The notes under the pieces were generated by a model. The model saw only the letters and a program-made list of their open reading frames with translations, ran no database searches and had not been told where the DNA came from. From NCBI GenBank assembly GCA_008931825.1, contig QXVZ01029486.1, forward strand, positions 1-26,337: DNA of 26,337 nt. Reading direction: 5' to 3'. The position numbers were made by a program, and so were the translations under genes. Shown here piece by piece: positions 1 through 10,185 of the stretch. This DNA comes from Phallusia fumigata (taxonomy: Eukaryota; Chordata; Ascidiacea; Phlebobranchia; Ascidiidae). Positions within the stretch are counted from its first letter, which is position 1, and each line of letters starts with the position of its first letter.

Positions 1-384
1 ACAAGATTATTGAAATTGCTTTTGTATGCTCGCTTATAATTTGTTTTTATTCCATTTTTTCCCCAAATTACGAAACTTCGATTTGATCGTTAAGCGAGTG
101 CAACTGCAGGAACGAGCTACAGAGAGCGCATGTAAACCGGATTTTACAGATTTTGACGATTAACCAACTAACGCAGAAACATAAAGCAGTGACGTCATCA
201 ACATGACACGCGAAGTCATTAACATTAGAGTTTTGAACCGGCACGCTGCGCTAAAAAGGTCACCGACCAATATGTCACATACACGACGACATTTCTTTTG
301 ACGAGCAAAACTGGACGTTAGAACATGATTTCATTTTAAATACAACTATCCCGGCCTAACACCAACATGAACATTTCCACATAC

Positions 385-588
385 CAGTAACTCTACAGGT
401 TGGGGCGGGATGGCTCCATACACCTTCGTTATCCCCGTTCCCGTCATCGAGACAAGTTGAATATTCCGAACCTCTCAACACAAAACCTTCATCACATGTA
501 AATGTGCAAGTGCTGTTGAGGAGGTCTCCGTTGGTGCAACCTACTTTACCATGCACAGGTTTGACGTGGATTGGATGACAGTGGATAG
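385..588 (-). other. Exon 11: sushi/CCP domain 3 (six-cysteine type)
   Basis: A symmetric phase 1-1 exon encodes 68 residues with IHCHP, VHGKVGC, STCTFTCDEGF, STCLDD, GVW and APTC. This is the same six-cysteine arrangement as exon 5. The acceptor is a TTTTTCATGCAG tract and the donor is GTATGT. The open phase-1 end implies that the protein continues to the left of position 385, and no further exon can be seen in 1-384. Confidence 0.85.
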
Positions 589-3500
589 CTGCATGAAAAA
601 GCGATAGTACATGAAACATTGTAACTGAATAATTGTCTGGTTCAGAAAACCACCAGAGAGTGGATACATTATAATTCATACATTTTCACAAATCGCTGAT
701 GTGATCAGTGCAAAATTTCAACAGCGATTATTGAAACGAGTGAATTAAAAAGTATTCATTGTATACAAGCTGTTGGGAAGTTATTTTTTTTGCTAACCTG
801 ATCTTTTAAACCGTTCCTTATATTTCTAAGATTAAATGTTCAAACGGCAAAACTGGATATTTTATGATGAAGTTTGTAGGATTGATACCAGCAGTTACCA
901 TTTTGAGGTATTATTCAAATGCACGTGTTTTATATTCATCACAGATAATGACACACATTGACAAAACACTTAAAAAATGCGATTCAATTAAATAGATACC
1001 ACGCCTTGAAATAATGATGTAAAGAATATTTTTGGCTTGCTGCTAAAAGGTTTAGCGTGCTTACATAACACTATTTCGCAGATTGATCAGATAAAAATCT
1101 GATAAATCTACTGATCCAGTTTATTTTCATGTTCAACCAAACTGTAAATATGAAAACACTGCCATGCTTCAGGCAAGGGATGGTTTGGGCTTTTGAACAC
1201 ACCTCGGTAAGTTAAGCCAGTGTTTGTTAACTTTTTTTCTTACTTGACTTAGAAGATATTTTGAAAAAAATTGAAGCCCACTGTATCATCAGCATTGTAA
1301 GCTTTCCACATTTTAAGCTTGTTGCGACACAAACATGTTTTTTTAAACTAAAGTTTAGCGTTTTATTCTAATTCAGAGCTTCCCAAACTAGGGGTCGCAC
1401 AATGAATTTTATGGGCCGTAAGCCGATCTCTCACAAAGTGTTGCAAATGTAAAATTAATATTTGATTTGCTTTCTAGTAGTATTTTTCAATAAATGGTGA
1501 GTTTTGAACTGCATTTTCCGTCAAACGTTAAGGGTCGCAGACCAAAGAGTTTGGGAAGCCCTGTCCTAATTGACACTTTAGTGGGAAACTTACTGTTAAA
1601 CACTATTGAACAGTTTCTGACAGATTCTTTTAAAACACGAGGACCTTAGGTTTTACACCCGCTAAACTATTTTGTTTGGCAAATTGGGATTCTAACGTTT
1701 TTAACTGGCTCCGTAGGCAATTTGCAAACTGCTCTATGGTCCATTGGTTGCCAAACACTGATTTAGATGGTTTCATGTTTCAAACACATTTTACGACAAC
1801 AAATATTTACGGCACATCCTACACAACTGGTAAATTGTCCAGCTTTAAATTTCTCAATTGACCCCGTGACCTTTGAACCCTTCTGTTTCTGTTTATTATG
1901 AAAAGTCAAAGGTCATCGCAACAAGTCAACTTACTCTGACAGGGATTTCCACATATTTCCAGCATCACTTTGTCGGCAAACACCGAGTCCCTCAATTCAT
2001 CGAAGCCGAGTTTGGTTGAGAAAATTCGGCTTTCTTCCCCCGCTATCTCCATCAGCTGCTTCTCATCCGCTTTCCCTTGTTCAGGTGCAACACCGATCAC
2101 GAAGATCTGCGAGAAAACAAAGATTGATTTCCCTGTTGTCGAAGTTGTTTGCTAACTAACAAAGCTTTCTATTGGTTTCTTAGTGGTTTTAGATAGTCGA
2201 TTGAAAACAACTAGGAAAGACTTGTAAGATAGCTTAAAAAACATAACTACCAAAAAGCATGTGTAACGTAAAATCATTACAACGCTATTTACGGGTTATT
2301 TCAAAGAAATGTAAATTAATAATTGAGTAGAGCCTTTTGACCCGGCCTTTCACAAATTTTTGTTTCTCATATGGTCCAATGTAAAAAAATAATGCCACTC
2401 CTGATTTAGACCAAATGCTTTTTTAAACCAAAACCAAAATGCTTATTTCACATTTTTGTTGAACGAGATACGCGACACCCATATTATAACAGTGACATAC
2501 CTTGACCCCGCGTCCCCGAAGTACCTCCGAAATGACCTTGACATCGTCATGTGACCTTCCATCGGTGATGACGAACAACACGTTGGGAGCCGAGGGACGA
2601 TCTCCATTCTCAAACTTGAACATTGTCTTGTTTGCGTGTTTAAGCGCACGACCGATGAAAGTGCCTGGTTACAAACAACGTATTGGGTTGGGTGTGACGT
2701 CAATATTTTAAAGGAAAGTAATCAGATTAGGAAACACTTGAAGGGGAACCGGCAGAACTATGAATTATTTAAAAATAACTTCTGCAACGAAATGAGTAGA
2801 CTTTAGTAAAAGCATTATATTTGCATTAAAAGTGGAACTAAAAAAACTGAGCAAATTTGGTCTCCAAGATGGCCGAGCGCTTTGCGCGACTGCCCTGTCT
2901 CGGTCGCCTGTGCTTCTCTAGAAATCTTATTGTGGGTATAAATGATCATTTATGGGTTGTTCCGCCCATCGAGAATAAAAATGAAACAAGCAATACATAA
3001 AACAAAAACATTTTCAAAAAAATTACGTTGGCAAAAAATACAAAAGACAAAATGTAAACTTGAAACATCATTGCGGTGAATGACGTGTAAACTTACTTCC
3101 AGCTTTCAGCCAATCAAGTTTCCTCACTGCAGCCATCAACCCGGCCTTGTTGCGAACATAACTGTTGAACTTAAGTTGGGAGCGGCTGTGGGGGAAAGTA
3201 CCGAAACGGAAAACCGAGAAACGGGTATTCCCCGAATCGACATCGAAAGCACTGTGATGTCACAATATGTATTTAGACATTGCTATCCTTTCAATTATCT
3301 GTTGTAAGTGGTATAATCCATACGACATTTGTCTATTACAGCGTTGTTAATCATCAAAGCGACAAGACTTTATTTTCACTTTCCACTCACTCTATCATTC
3401 TTAGTGCGAAATCTTTCATAATTTCCCAATTTTCTCCTCCGACGGAGTTTGTTGAATCGAGAACAATGCAAGCATCCATATGTGCGTGTGGCGGGCATTC

Positions 3501-6500
3501 ATCTGACACAAAATTCGGTTTAGATTTTGCAAACATTTGAAAATGACTCAGCATCAGATTTTAACGCAAGGTGTTCTCAACCGGGGGATTCCCCATTGGG
3601 GGTAAAGTTCTTTTCATTCTGCCTAATAAGTTCTTTTCATTAACTGATTAAAATATCATTCCAAAGCTGACAGTAACAATTTTGCAGTGATGAATATTAA
3701 GTCTAAAATGATAATTAATTATATAGGAGCTTAGTGTCTCGTCTTAATAAGGACAATATTTACGGATTCAATTTCCGATGGAGAAGGTTTAGCTTTGAAT
3801 ATTGGTTAAGGATCCATGGAATAAAAATGCCGAGGACCACTGAGTTACGCATGTACGTTGGCAAGATATATAACACATAGATTTATGCCTACTGAAAACC
3901 CAATAGTTTATCCTATTAGGCAGGGGGCACAACCATCGGCTTAGCATACTAATTAATGAGGCTGCGCACATTTCTATGAAGACATATGCATTGGCGGCCA
4001 TACGTTGATAACAACTCTTTGGCAACTGGAACTAGAACAAACAGGACAATGGATATTCATTTGAAACCTTGAGATATTATTATTACACTTTTCGACACGA
4101 CACGAGTACATAGGATATTATCAGTTTCACATAAACCAATTCCTTCATAATAAGTTTATGATAAAACACCTTGGACTAACTGACGGCCGTTAGTAAAATT
4201 AATTCTGTGATGCGACCGGTAATAGTAAAAACATTGTGCACCCCTGGGTAAACGAAAAATCTAAAAACTTTTAAATTGAAACTCACCCACACAACAGGGT
4301 CTGTTAACGTTCCACCTTTCAGGGGGTAAGCTCCACCTGGGGTGGGGTTGCAAAGCTGGGGGTAACAGGGGATTCCCACAGGTGATGTTGTTTGAATTTG
4401 GGGGGTAAATTTGACCGCTGGAGCAGGTGACGTAACAAACGGAGCCGATACGAAAACCGTCAGTGCAACTGAACGAACCCGTGTCTAGAACGAGATCCTC
4501 ACACAGAGGTTCTGGTGGAAAATATGAAACTGACAGTAATGTCTAAAACCGCAATGGTCCGCTTGGTAATTCGTTTGGTTACTGCATTACTTGGTTACAT
4601 TTAGATGGAGAAAAAGTCACGATTCTTGATAAGAAGGGGACGGATCACGGGGTAGGGATTAGTAAAAATAGTAAGCACTGCATTGAATTTGGCAAAGCTC
4701 GGAATACTACAGGTGCCTAGCTAAATCTACTGCAGGTGATACTACTACTGCAGGTGACCGGCTGCTTATACTTGCACCTTGGAATTGCAGGTTATAATTT
4801 TGCAACAGTTTCTGTCACGCTAGAATTAAATTTCCCACAATTTTCGACCAAGACATGTGACGTCACACACATCGTTAATGACATAACAGCGACACATAAA
4901 AATCATATTTACAAACTACACCAGTCCATGCTTCGTCACAATCACGTAACATCGCCATAGCAACAGTAAATCGACACTTCACTTACCGTGTGGAATGCAA
5001 ACAGGTGTCGGATTCGTCCAAACACCTTTGTTGTCATCGATGTGGTCGTCCACGCATTGTGTATTGCTACTGCGCTCTAGTGCATAACCTTCATCACAGT
5101 AGAACTGACACGTGCTGTCGAGTGCGTTGTCATCATCACAATCTATCCAACCGTTCTCGGGTGCTGATAGACGAGGACACTGGATGTCTAAAGCAAATTG
5201 TATGAAAAAGCTTAGCTATGAAACCCTTGTTATTAAAGAGTAACTCAAAGCAAGGTCAAAGTCAAGGTCATATACAAGTTTGATTTGCAATCCTCAATTA
5301 TCTTTTGCCCAAGGCAAGACAAACATCGTTTTATGAAGTTTTTGTCTTTGCTTCAACAAATCTGCACAACTAATTGGTTTGTGCCTGGCACCGGGTGTCA
5401 TCGCGTAACGTGAAAATGCTAAAACATTTGGGTGTTTGTGTTTAAAAACTTACATTCCAGACATTGAAGTTGCCTCTTGTTGCACAGATCGAAATTACAG
5501 CAACATTTGCAGTGAGTGTTGGGAGCATCGATGTTGCATTGGGTGGGAAACCAAGCTGCTCTCTCGTTCTAAAAAAACATTCGTACGTTCATTTCCACAA
5601 CAGCTCTGTATGAACAACAATTTCCCATGCATTATAACAGCTATGCTGTAAAAATAACATGAATTCTTGAATTGGCAGTGGTAATAATGCAACGGTTATA
5701 CAGCAAGGCCTCACTATGAGTCAACTTAATTCTCCCTCATTTTTTTGCAACGAAGTGTTACCGTTAAAGCACAAAGTACCACAGTTTATTGTTATCATTG
5801 TGGTTAAAGTAATTTAACTTTTGTGCAAAAGAAATTTATTCCTTGCTCATACTGAAAGATATATTTATTTTGCCAACACACTTCGGCATCGGCAGTGGAA
5901 TAAGATACTAAGGGTGGATGAATTGTTTTTCAAAAGCTTACTTATAATCATCTAAACCAAGCCTTTTTAATTTGATAAACAAGGAGTTATAGTTGACTCA
6001 ATATTAAATTTCGTGATCCGAATGTGATATAGAGTTATAGGTATCAACCAACTATCTCTGCAAGTTGTGTTTAAGGATAAGTGCAAACACCAGGATATTA
6101 TATACAACGTGTATCATGTCACGTTCATTCCGCGCCTTACCTGCGCAAAGTTGTTGTCACAAGCTAATGTCTGCTTGCATCGCTTGGTGATCTGCAGTCG
6201 ACCGTCGTTGCGTCTCATCTCGTTCTGACAAGCGCCCTTTAAATAAAACCACACAAATTTTAACATCGCGATGTGGCGGTTTGTATTTCAGCTATACTGC
6301 GGACAAGAGATTCAAAGCTGGGAACCACATGGCGTTTGTTGCATGTTTGTCTTGACAAGTAGATATGAGACATGATAATTACAGCCTTCAACTTTTGAAA
6401 AAGAAGTTATTATAAGGAAAGTTTAATCGTAACTAAACAAATAAATGAATTGCATTATGATTCGTCCCTTTCGCGCTATTAAGATCAAACAAGTATGTCA

Positions 6501-7008
6501 CTTAAAAACCTTACTTGCACAACTGTCGGCGACATTACAATGTGGAGATCTGAGTAATTACCTCAATTCGTCACTAAGTTATTGTTTATTGTGAGTAACA
6601 GCTTAGTTACCTCATTTACAAGGCATTGCTGGAGGTGTCCGTTGCTTATACAAGCACTGTTGCTTCCTTCATTCTCACATACCCAACAATTCAACGCTGC
6701 AAACAAACAGAAGATTATTCCGACTGTGGAGGTTTATACTTGTACGCAAGTTGCAATATTCCATCAACCAATAGTCAACTATCAAATTCTTATCGTAATA
6801 TTTACATTAGGGCAGCGCTAACTCGAAAAGGAAAAAAAACGAAATAAAAAAAAAAATTTCTTTGAATATGTATCATGGGCATTTGGGTATAAAAAGGAAA
6901 AAAAACGTAAAACATTTGGGTTAAAAAAGAAAAATATAAAAATATTTTCTTACCTTGGCAAAGCAATAAAAGGTTGACGCTAAAAATGACAAAAAGAAAT
7001 AGTTTCAT
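385..7008 (-). CDS. Secreted/cell-surface Ly6-sushi-vWA-sushi protein, 5' part of gene (11 exons)
   Basis: Coding exons in transcript order are 7008-6954, 6696-6611, 6236-6141, 5568-5454, 5187-4987, 4511-4287, 3502-3391, 3251-3097, 2664-2501, 2106-1935 and 588-385. All junctions are GT/AG and phases agree, giving about 528 residues with no stop. The start was chosen because residues 1-19 form a classic signal peptide (MKLFLF.. then a leucine run ending CQG). Domain order: Ly6/uPAR-like (20-117), sushi 1 (118-184), sushi 2 (185-259), vWA (260-457), sushi 3 (461-528). The last exon ends in phase 1, as do the other sushi exons, so more modules probably follow left of the window. Complement factor B/C2 has CCPs then vWA, and SVEP1-type proteins mix CCP and vWA, but neither family is known to me with an N-terminal Ly6 domain. 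An extracellular adhesion or recognition role is inferred; no ortholog is recognised. Confidence 0.85.
1374..1563. mobile_element. hAT-type MITE, complete, with target-site duplication
   Basis: A 190-bp element lies in intron 10 of the Ly6-sushi-vWA gene. The left end reads CAGAGCTTCCCAAACT and the reverse complement of the right end reads CAGGGCTTCCCAAACT, matching at 15 of 16 positions. The flanks are TTCTAATT (1366-1373) and TCCTAATT (1564-1571), an 8-bp duplication with one mismatch. CAGnG..TTCCCAAACT ends and 8-bp duplications are typical of hAT elements. It has no coding capacity, so it is a non-autonomous copy. Confidence 0.85.
1935..3502 (-). other. Exons 7-10: von Willebrand A domain with MIDAS residues
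   Basis: Four exons (3502-3391, 3251-3097, 2664-2501, 2106-1935) encode about 200 residues with the vWA order. Strand 1 DACIVLDSTNS holds the metal-site motif at residues 275-279, here D-x-T-x-S where D-x-S-x-S is usual. FSVFRFG is the next core strand. STFIGRAL supplies the MIDAS threonine, VLFVITDGRSHDDV the MIDAS aspartate, and IFVIGV a late core strand. vWA domains bind protein ligands through a divalent cation at this site. All five metal-contact positions carry oxygen ligands, so binding looks possible. The domain closes with ICGNPC before sushi 3. Confidence 0.88.
4287..4511 (-). other. Exon 6: sushi/CCP-like domain 2, divergent
   Basis: A symmetric phase 1-1 exon encodes 75 residues. 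It keeps a CCP-like order: PLC, GSFSC, GFRIGSVCYVTC, NNITC, then a proline-rich stretch, RWSLPPERW and a closing CC. Seven cysteines and the proline-rich insertion make it less regular than the other two CCPs. An N-glycosylation sequon (NNIT) is present. It directly precedes the vWA module. Confidence 0.7.
4987..5187 (-). other. Exon 5: sushi/CCP domain 1 (six-cysteine type)
   Basis: A single symmetric phase 1-1 exon encodes 67 residues. It shows the CCP signature: IQCPRL, APENG, STCQFYCDEGYAL, a later cysteine, GVW and PTPVC. It has six cysteines, not four; the extra pair resembles the six-cysteine CCPs of selectins. It closely resembles the CCP of exon 11 in spacing and in the DEG(Y/F) and GVW motifs, suggesting internal duplication. 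Confidence 0.85.
5454..7008 (-). other. Exons 1-4: signal peptide and Ly6/uPAR-type cysteine-rich domain
   Basis: Exon 1 (7008-6954) encodes the signal peptide. Exons 2-4 encode about 98 residues starting LNCWVC and ending CKCCCNFDLCNK. The LxCxxC opening and the CC..DLCN ending are the hallmark of the Ly6/uPAR three-finger fold, with further cysteines between (GACQNEM, KRCKQTLAC, TQCNI). Exons 2 and 3 end in phase 0 and exon 4 in phase 1, which then sets the phase-1 frame of the sushi exons. In vertebrates these domains are usually extracellular and often GPI-anchored; here the domain is the N-terminal module of a larger protein. The pattern match is visible, but the disulphide pairing is assumed. 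Confidence 0.72.
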
Positions 7009-7082
7009 TGCGCTGTTCTTGTATGCTGAAAACTGTTTGTAATCTTCCGCAGGTAAAATAATTCACATTTGCCTTTAGCTCA

Positions 7083-7092
7083 TATTTATATA
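7083..7092 (-). promoter_or_regulatory. TATA-type core promoter of the Ly6-sushi-vWA gene
   Basis: On the minus strand TATATAAATA lies about 75-85 bases upstream of the ATG at 7008. This would place a start site near 7055-7060 and leave a 5' leader of about 50 bases. A possible 3' splice site (GTTTTCAG, near 7026) within that leader would also allow trans-splicing, which is common in ascidians; the sequence does not decide. Confidence 0.5.
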
Positions 7093-10000
7093 CTCGCCGA
7101 TATGGAAATGTGAAAAAAGTTTTGTGAAGTTTTTAATCGTGACGACATTGTTCAGAAAGTCGATTCAGTTTTTCGTGAATTCATGGAAGGGAGGGCAAGG
7201 CACGGTTTTAGGTTGTTTACATCAGATCTTGCGAGCGATAACGACACGAAAAAGTCTCGTCATCACAGAGCCGTCGCACAAACCTGCAATTAAATTTAAA
7301 CCTGACCTGGCAGGCTCAAGGGTGTTTTCGGAATATTGCCAATTTAGCCGAATCTTGAAATAAGTTTAATCGCTGCGGAAATTAGCACTTAGTATTAATT
7401 TTGCTAAAAAAAAATTTAGTTATTTTTTTGGACTTCGGACAAACTGACGTTCAATAATACTAACACTTTTAGGTTCGATTTTGAAAAATTTTACATTTGG
7501 TAAGTGCAAAATATTTTCGTGTACATACCAGCTATGTCGATTTGAAAGTTGCAGAAATAACAAGTTTTTGAACCATCGTCATACTTTTGCGACCAATCAC
7601 CTCATCTGTTCAATAAAAACAAATACATGGATCAATTACACATTTTAGGCACGTATACTAGCTGGTAGCATAATACACTCACGTCAAATTGTATAGTATG
7701 GTGATTTAATCACTTCGTACAAGTACGACAATTTTGTCTGACGATGCCAACCTGTGGTTTTGCGACAGAAATAAGGAAACACAAAGCCCGTAAAATGACA
7801 TTACAACCTCTTGATAAGACGTCAGTGGTATAATGTGTGTCACAGGTATCCGCACAATTCATCGCAGAGATAAAAAAAATGTATGGTCACCCAGGTTTAA
7901 CCGTTCGAGACTGGTACAAAATCACCGATGCCATTTTGCCCCGGGGTTAGTTGCGTCTATTCCAGGGTTCCACCATAGCGACATGCCTTGCAACACTTCG
8001 GACAACGTCACATGATTTGCTGAGCTAACGGACGTCATCCATAATAGAACTTAACTATAGGTGCTTGGAGTTAACTATTGCGGGCAATTTACCAGAATTA
8101 GCTGCATGGGTAATTTTTAGAGTTGAGCTGGTTATAGGGGCGGTAATTACAGGTCGTGATGGTCGCAATGGTGACGGTGGAGTTTACGTATCAGGCCAAC
8201 ACTGATTTTTAACTGATATTGGTTTCTATTAATGCACTTAAAACAACCAACATAGATTTTAATGAACTGTTTTTTTTGCAGCACAACGGTTAGTTTTCGA
8301 TTTAAAAAAATGTAAATTAATTTTCATCTAAATTTTAAACACGATTTAAAGCATTTAGTAAAAAACGTATCTGCTATAGTTGATGTTATCGATTTGTTTA
8401 TGCCAAAAAAAAACAATAGTCGAAAAACTTCATAGTAGTGCGGTCATGATCAAAATTAGAGTTATGCGCATTTTGATTTTATCAGATTTTCAACAAACTT
8501 GCGCCAGTCGACGCGTTTAACTCTCTATGACGTCACACGCGCCAGCACCAATGTCACGTGCACACATTTTCGTGTCGCGTTGACGTCATAGCATGAAGTT
8601 TAGTTAGTTAAAGTCAAATTGGAAATTCCTGTGGTTTCAAGAAATTTGTTTTTAAAACTCGGATTTGCGTGAAAGAATTAAATCAGTTTGCTTAAGCCGC
8701 GATTTGCATGCAGGCGTTCGACGATTGTGTCAAGTAAAATGTTCTTGGTATACAAACTCGTTGCTGGTTGGGTATTTACATGGTAATTTGCAGTTTATGA
8801 AACTGTGGCCTATACATTACCATGCAGTCTGTCCACCGTAACATAAGCGATACTGCCAAAATTCAATTCAGTTAAATTCAATATCATCTCTTGCTGGTCG
8901 CTACTTTAAATTTAGTCCGTTTATAAAAATTCACAAGACTTACAAAACGAACTATCCCAAGCATTGGCAAAATAAGGTTTTTGATTTGCGTTGTAATTAG
9001 ATGGATTTGAAATGTAAAATCTGGATAAAACAACAAACAATGCAACGACCTGAATGAACTGTGACCGAAAAGTTCCAACAAACAACAAAACTTGTTGACG
9101 AGCATGTTTGCAGGGACTTTCCTAAAATCATTATGGGCTGTTGGAACAATTAAATATTTTTTGCCAACCCAGTAGGATTAGGAAACCCCGGGTTCAGAGC
9201 ATGCTCAAAAACTTTTCGGTACTTTCATATGATGCGCAAATATAACAACCAGCTGGGATTATGAGAAGGCCAATTACAGCGAGTGGCGTTGTGATCATTT
9301 CTCCTCACCCGCACGGGCTTTCTATTCCAGCACGTTTCAAATCAGCGTGCTGCAATGCTGGGAGAAAAACACAAGTAGCTTGTCGTCCCGCAGAACGACG
9401 ATGCGTCCAAAATGACCCGGACAAAATTAAGCCCTGTAGTTAAATTTGGATGTTGTACGGATTTGTCGCCGCAATGCAAGGAGTAGGCCCAGTAGTTTGT
9501 GGTTTATTACTGAATTTTGTAGGTAGGTTTCGTACTTGTGGTTTAATAATTCAAAACTTTCCAGTTTTATTAGCACGATTATTTTAGCCATGGCAGCGTG
9601 GAAACATTTAACATTACTTTGGCACAAAATTTTCGGGGCAGTTTTGAGATGTCGCATTCCACCCCAATGTTTTGCCCCTAAATAAAAACCTACTCATTTC
9701 CATCTCTAAATCAAGTTTGCCGCAATGGTTTTCACAGGGGCGAAAGCGCCACCTTACGTGCGCTTGCTATCATTAAGAAGGCGCTAGAACATAAATGGAC
9801 GATTGTGGGGAAAAAACGAAATACATCAAGGCGAATTTTGTCTTGTCTCTTCAAACAATATTGATATACAGGCGTCATTGCATCAGTCCCAACCGTCGCA
9901 ATGATATTGTCCGTAAAATTAATTCGTTTAGATTTTTGATTATGTAGGGGGAGGGGATGGGATGTTTGCAATCACTTGGATGTGTAGGGGGCAAAGACAT

Positions 10001-10157
10001 GTTTAAAGGGAGCAACAGTAGTTAGATTCTTTGAATGGTTCACTAATATTGGGAATACACAACTATTTCATGGTTGGCTGCACAAAACACGCCTGGAACA
10101 CAAACCGTAGATCAAACAAATGTACAAAGAAACAGTGTATCTTTCTGTCAATGCAGT
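7093..10157. other. Intergenic region without a supported gene
   Basis: This 3-kb stretch separates the promoter of the leftward Ly6-sushi-vWA gene from the 3' end of the S26 gene. Open frames here are short, lack recognisable domains and show no convincing splice-linked partners. The only structured part I see is a cluster of palindromic binding-type sites at 8528-8709, described separately. No tRNA or other RNA gene was recognised. Confidence 0.5.
8528..8709. promoter_or_regulatory. Candidate cis-regulatory cluster: two CREs, an E-box and an octamer
   Basis: Two exact CRE palindromes (TGACGTCA) lie at 8528-8535 and 8581-8588, with an E-box CACGTG at 8555-8560 between them and an octamer ATTTGCAT at 8702-8709. 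The CREs start 53 bp apart, about five helical turns. The cluster is about 1.5 kb upstream of the Ly6-sushi-vWA promoter and about 1.6 kb beyond the 3' end of S26. Enhancer function is inference from motifs only. Confidence 0.35.
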
Positions 10158-10163
10158 TTTATT
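10158..10163 (-). terminator. S26 poly(A) signal
   Basis: AATAAA on the minus strand begins 22 bases after the TAA stop (10188-10186), followed by a GT-rich stretch (TTTGTACATTTGTTTG). This gives S26 a very short 3' UTR, usual for ribosomal protein genes. Confidence 0.7.
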
Positions 10164-10185
10164 TAACGGTTTGTAAATGCATGAT

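Noticed and set aside
3574-3610. hAT-like end (GGTGTTCTCAACCGGGGG) in intron 6 of the Ly6-sushi-vWA gene
   Set aside because: Only one end is visible; no inverted partner or target duplication was found nearby.
6880-6940. A-rich direct repeats (CATTTGGGT then purine runs, 33 bp apart) in intron 1 of the Ly6-sushi-vWA gene
   Set aside because: Low-complexity sequence; ordinary slippage explains it.
6802-7008. Full-length 68-residue secreted peptide starting at the Ly6 gene signal peptide
   Set aside because: Residues after about 19 are read through a canonical GTAAGA donor into A/T-rich intron; exon 2 joins in frame and continues the Ly6 domain.
7124-7363. Plus-strand ORF of 79 residues just upstream of the Ly6-sushi-vWA promoter
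   Set aside because: No domain or signal peptide and no codon pattern distinct from its surroundings.
7895-7925. GTTCGAGAC stretch resembling a tRNA T-loop
   Set aside because: The T-stem does not pair and no A box, anticodon arm or acceptor stem can be drawn around it.
9261-9443. Sixty-residue plus-strand ORF in the intergenic region
   Set aside because: No recognisable domain, no splice context and no promoter or poly(A) signal; consistent with chance.
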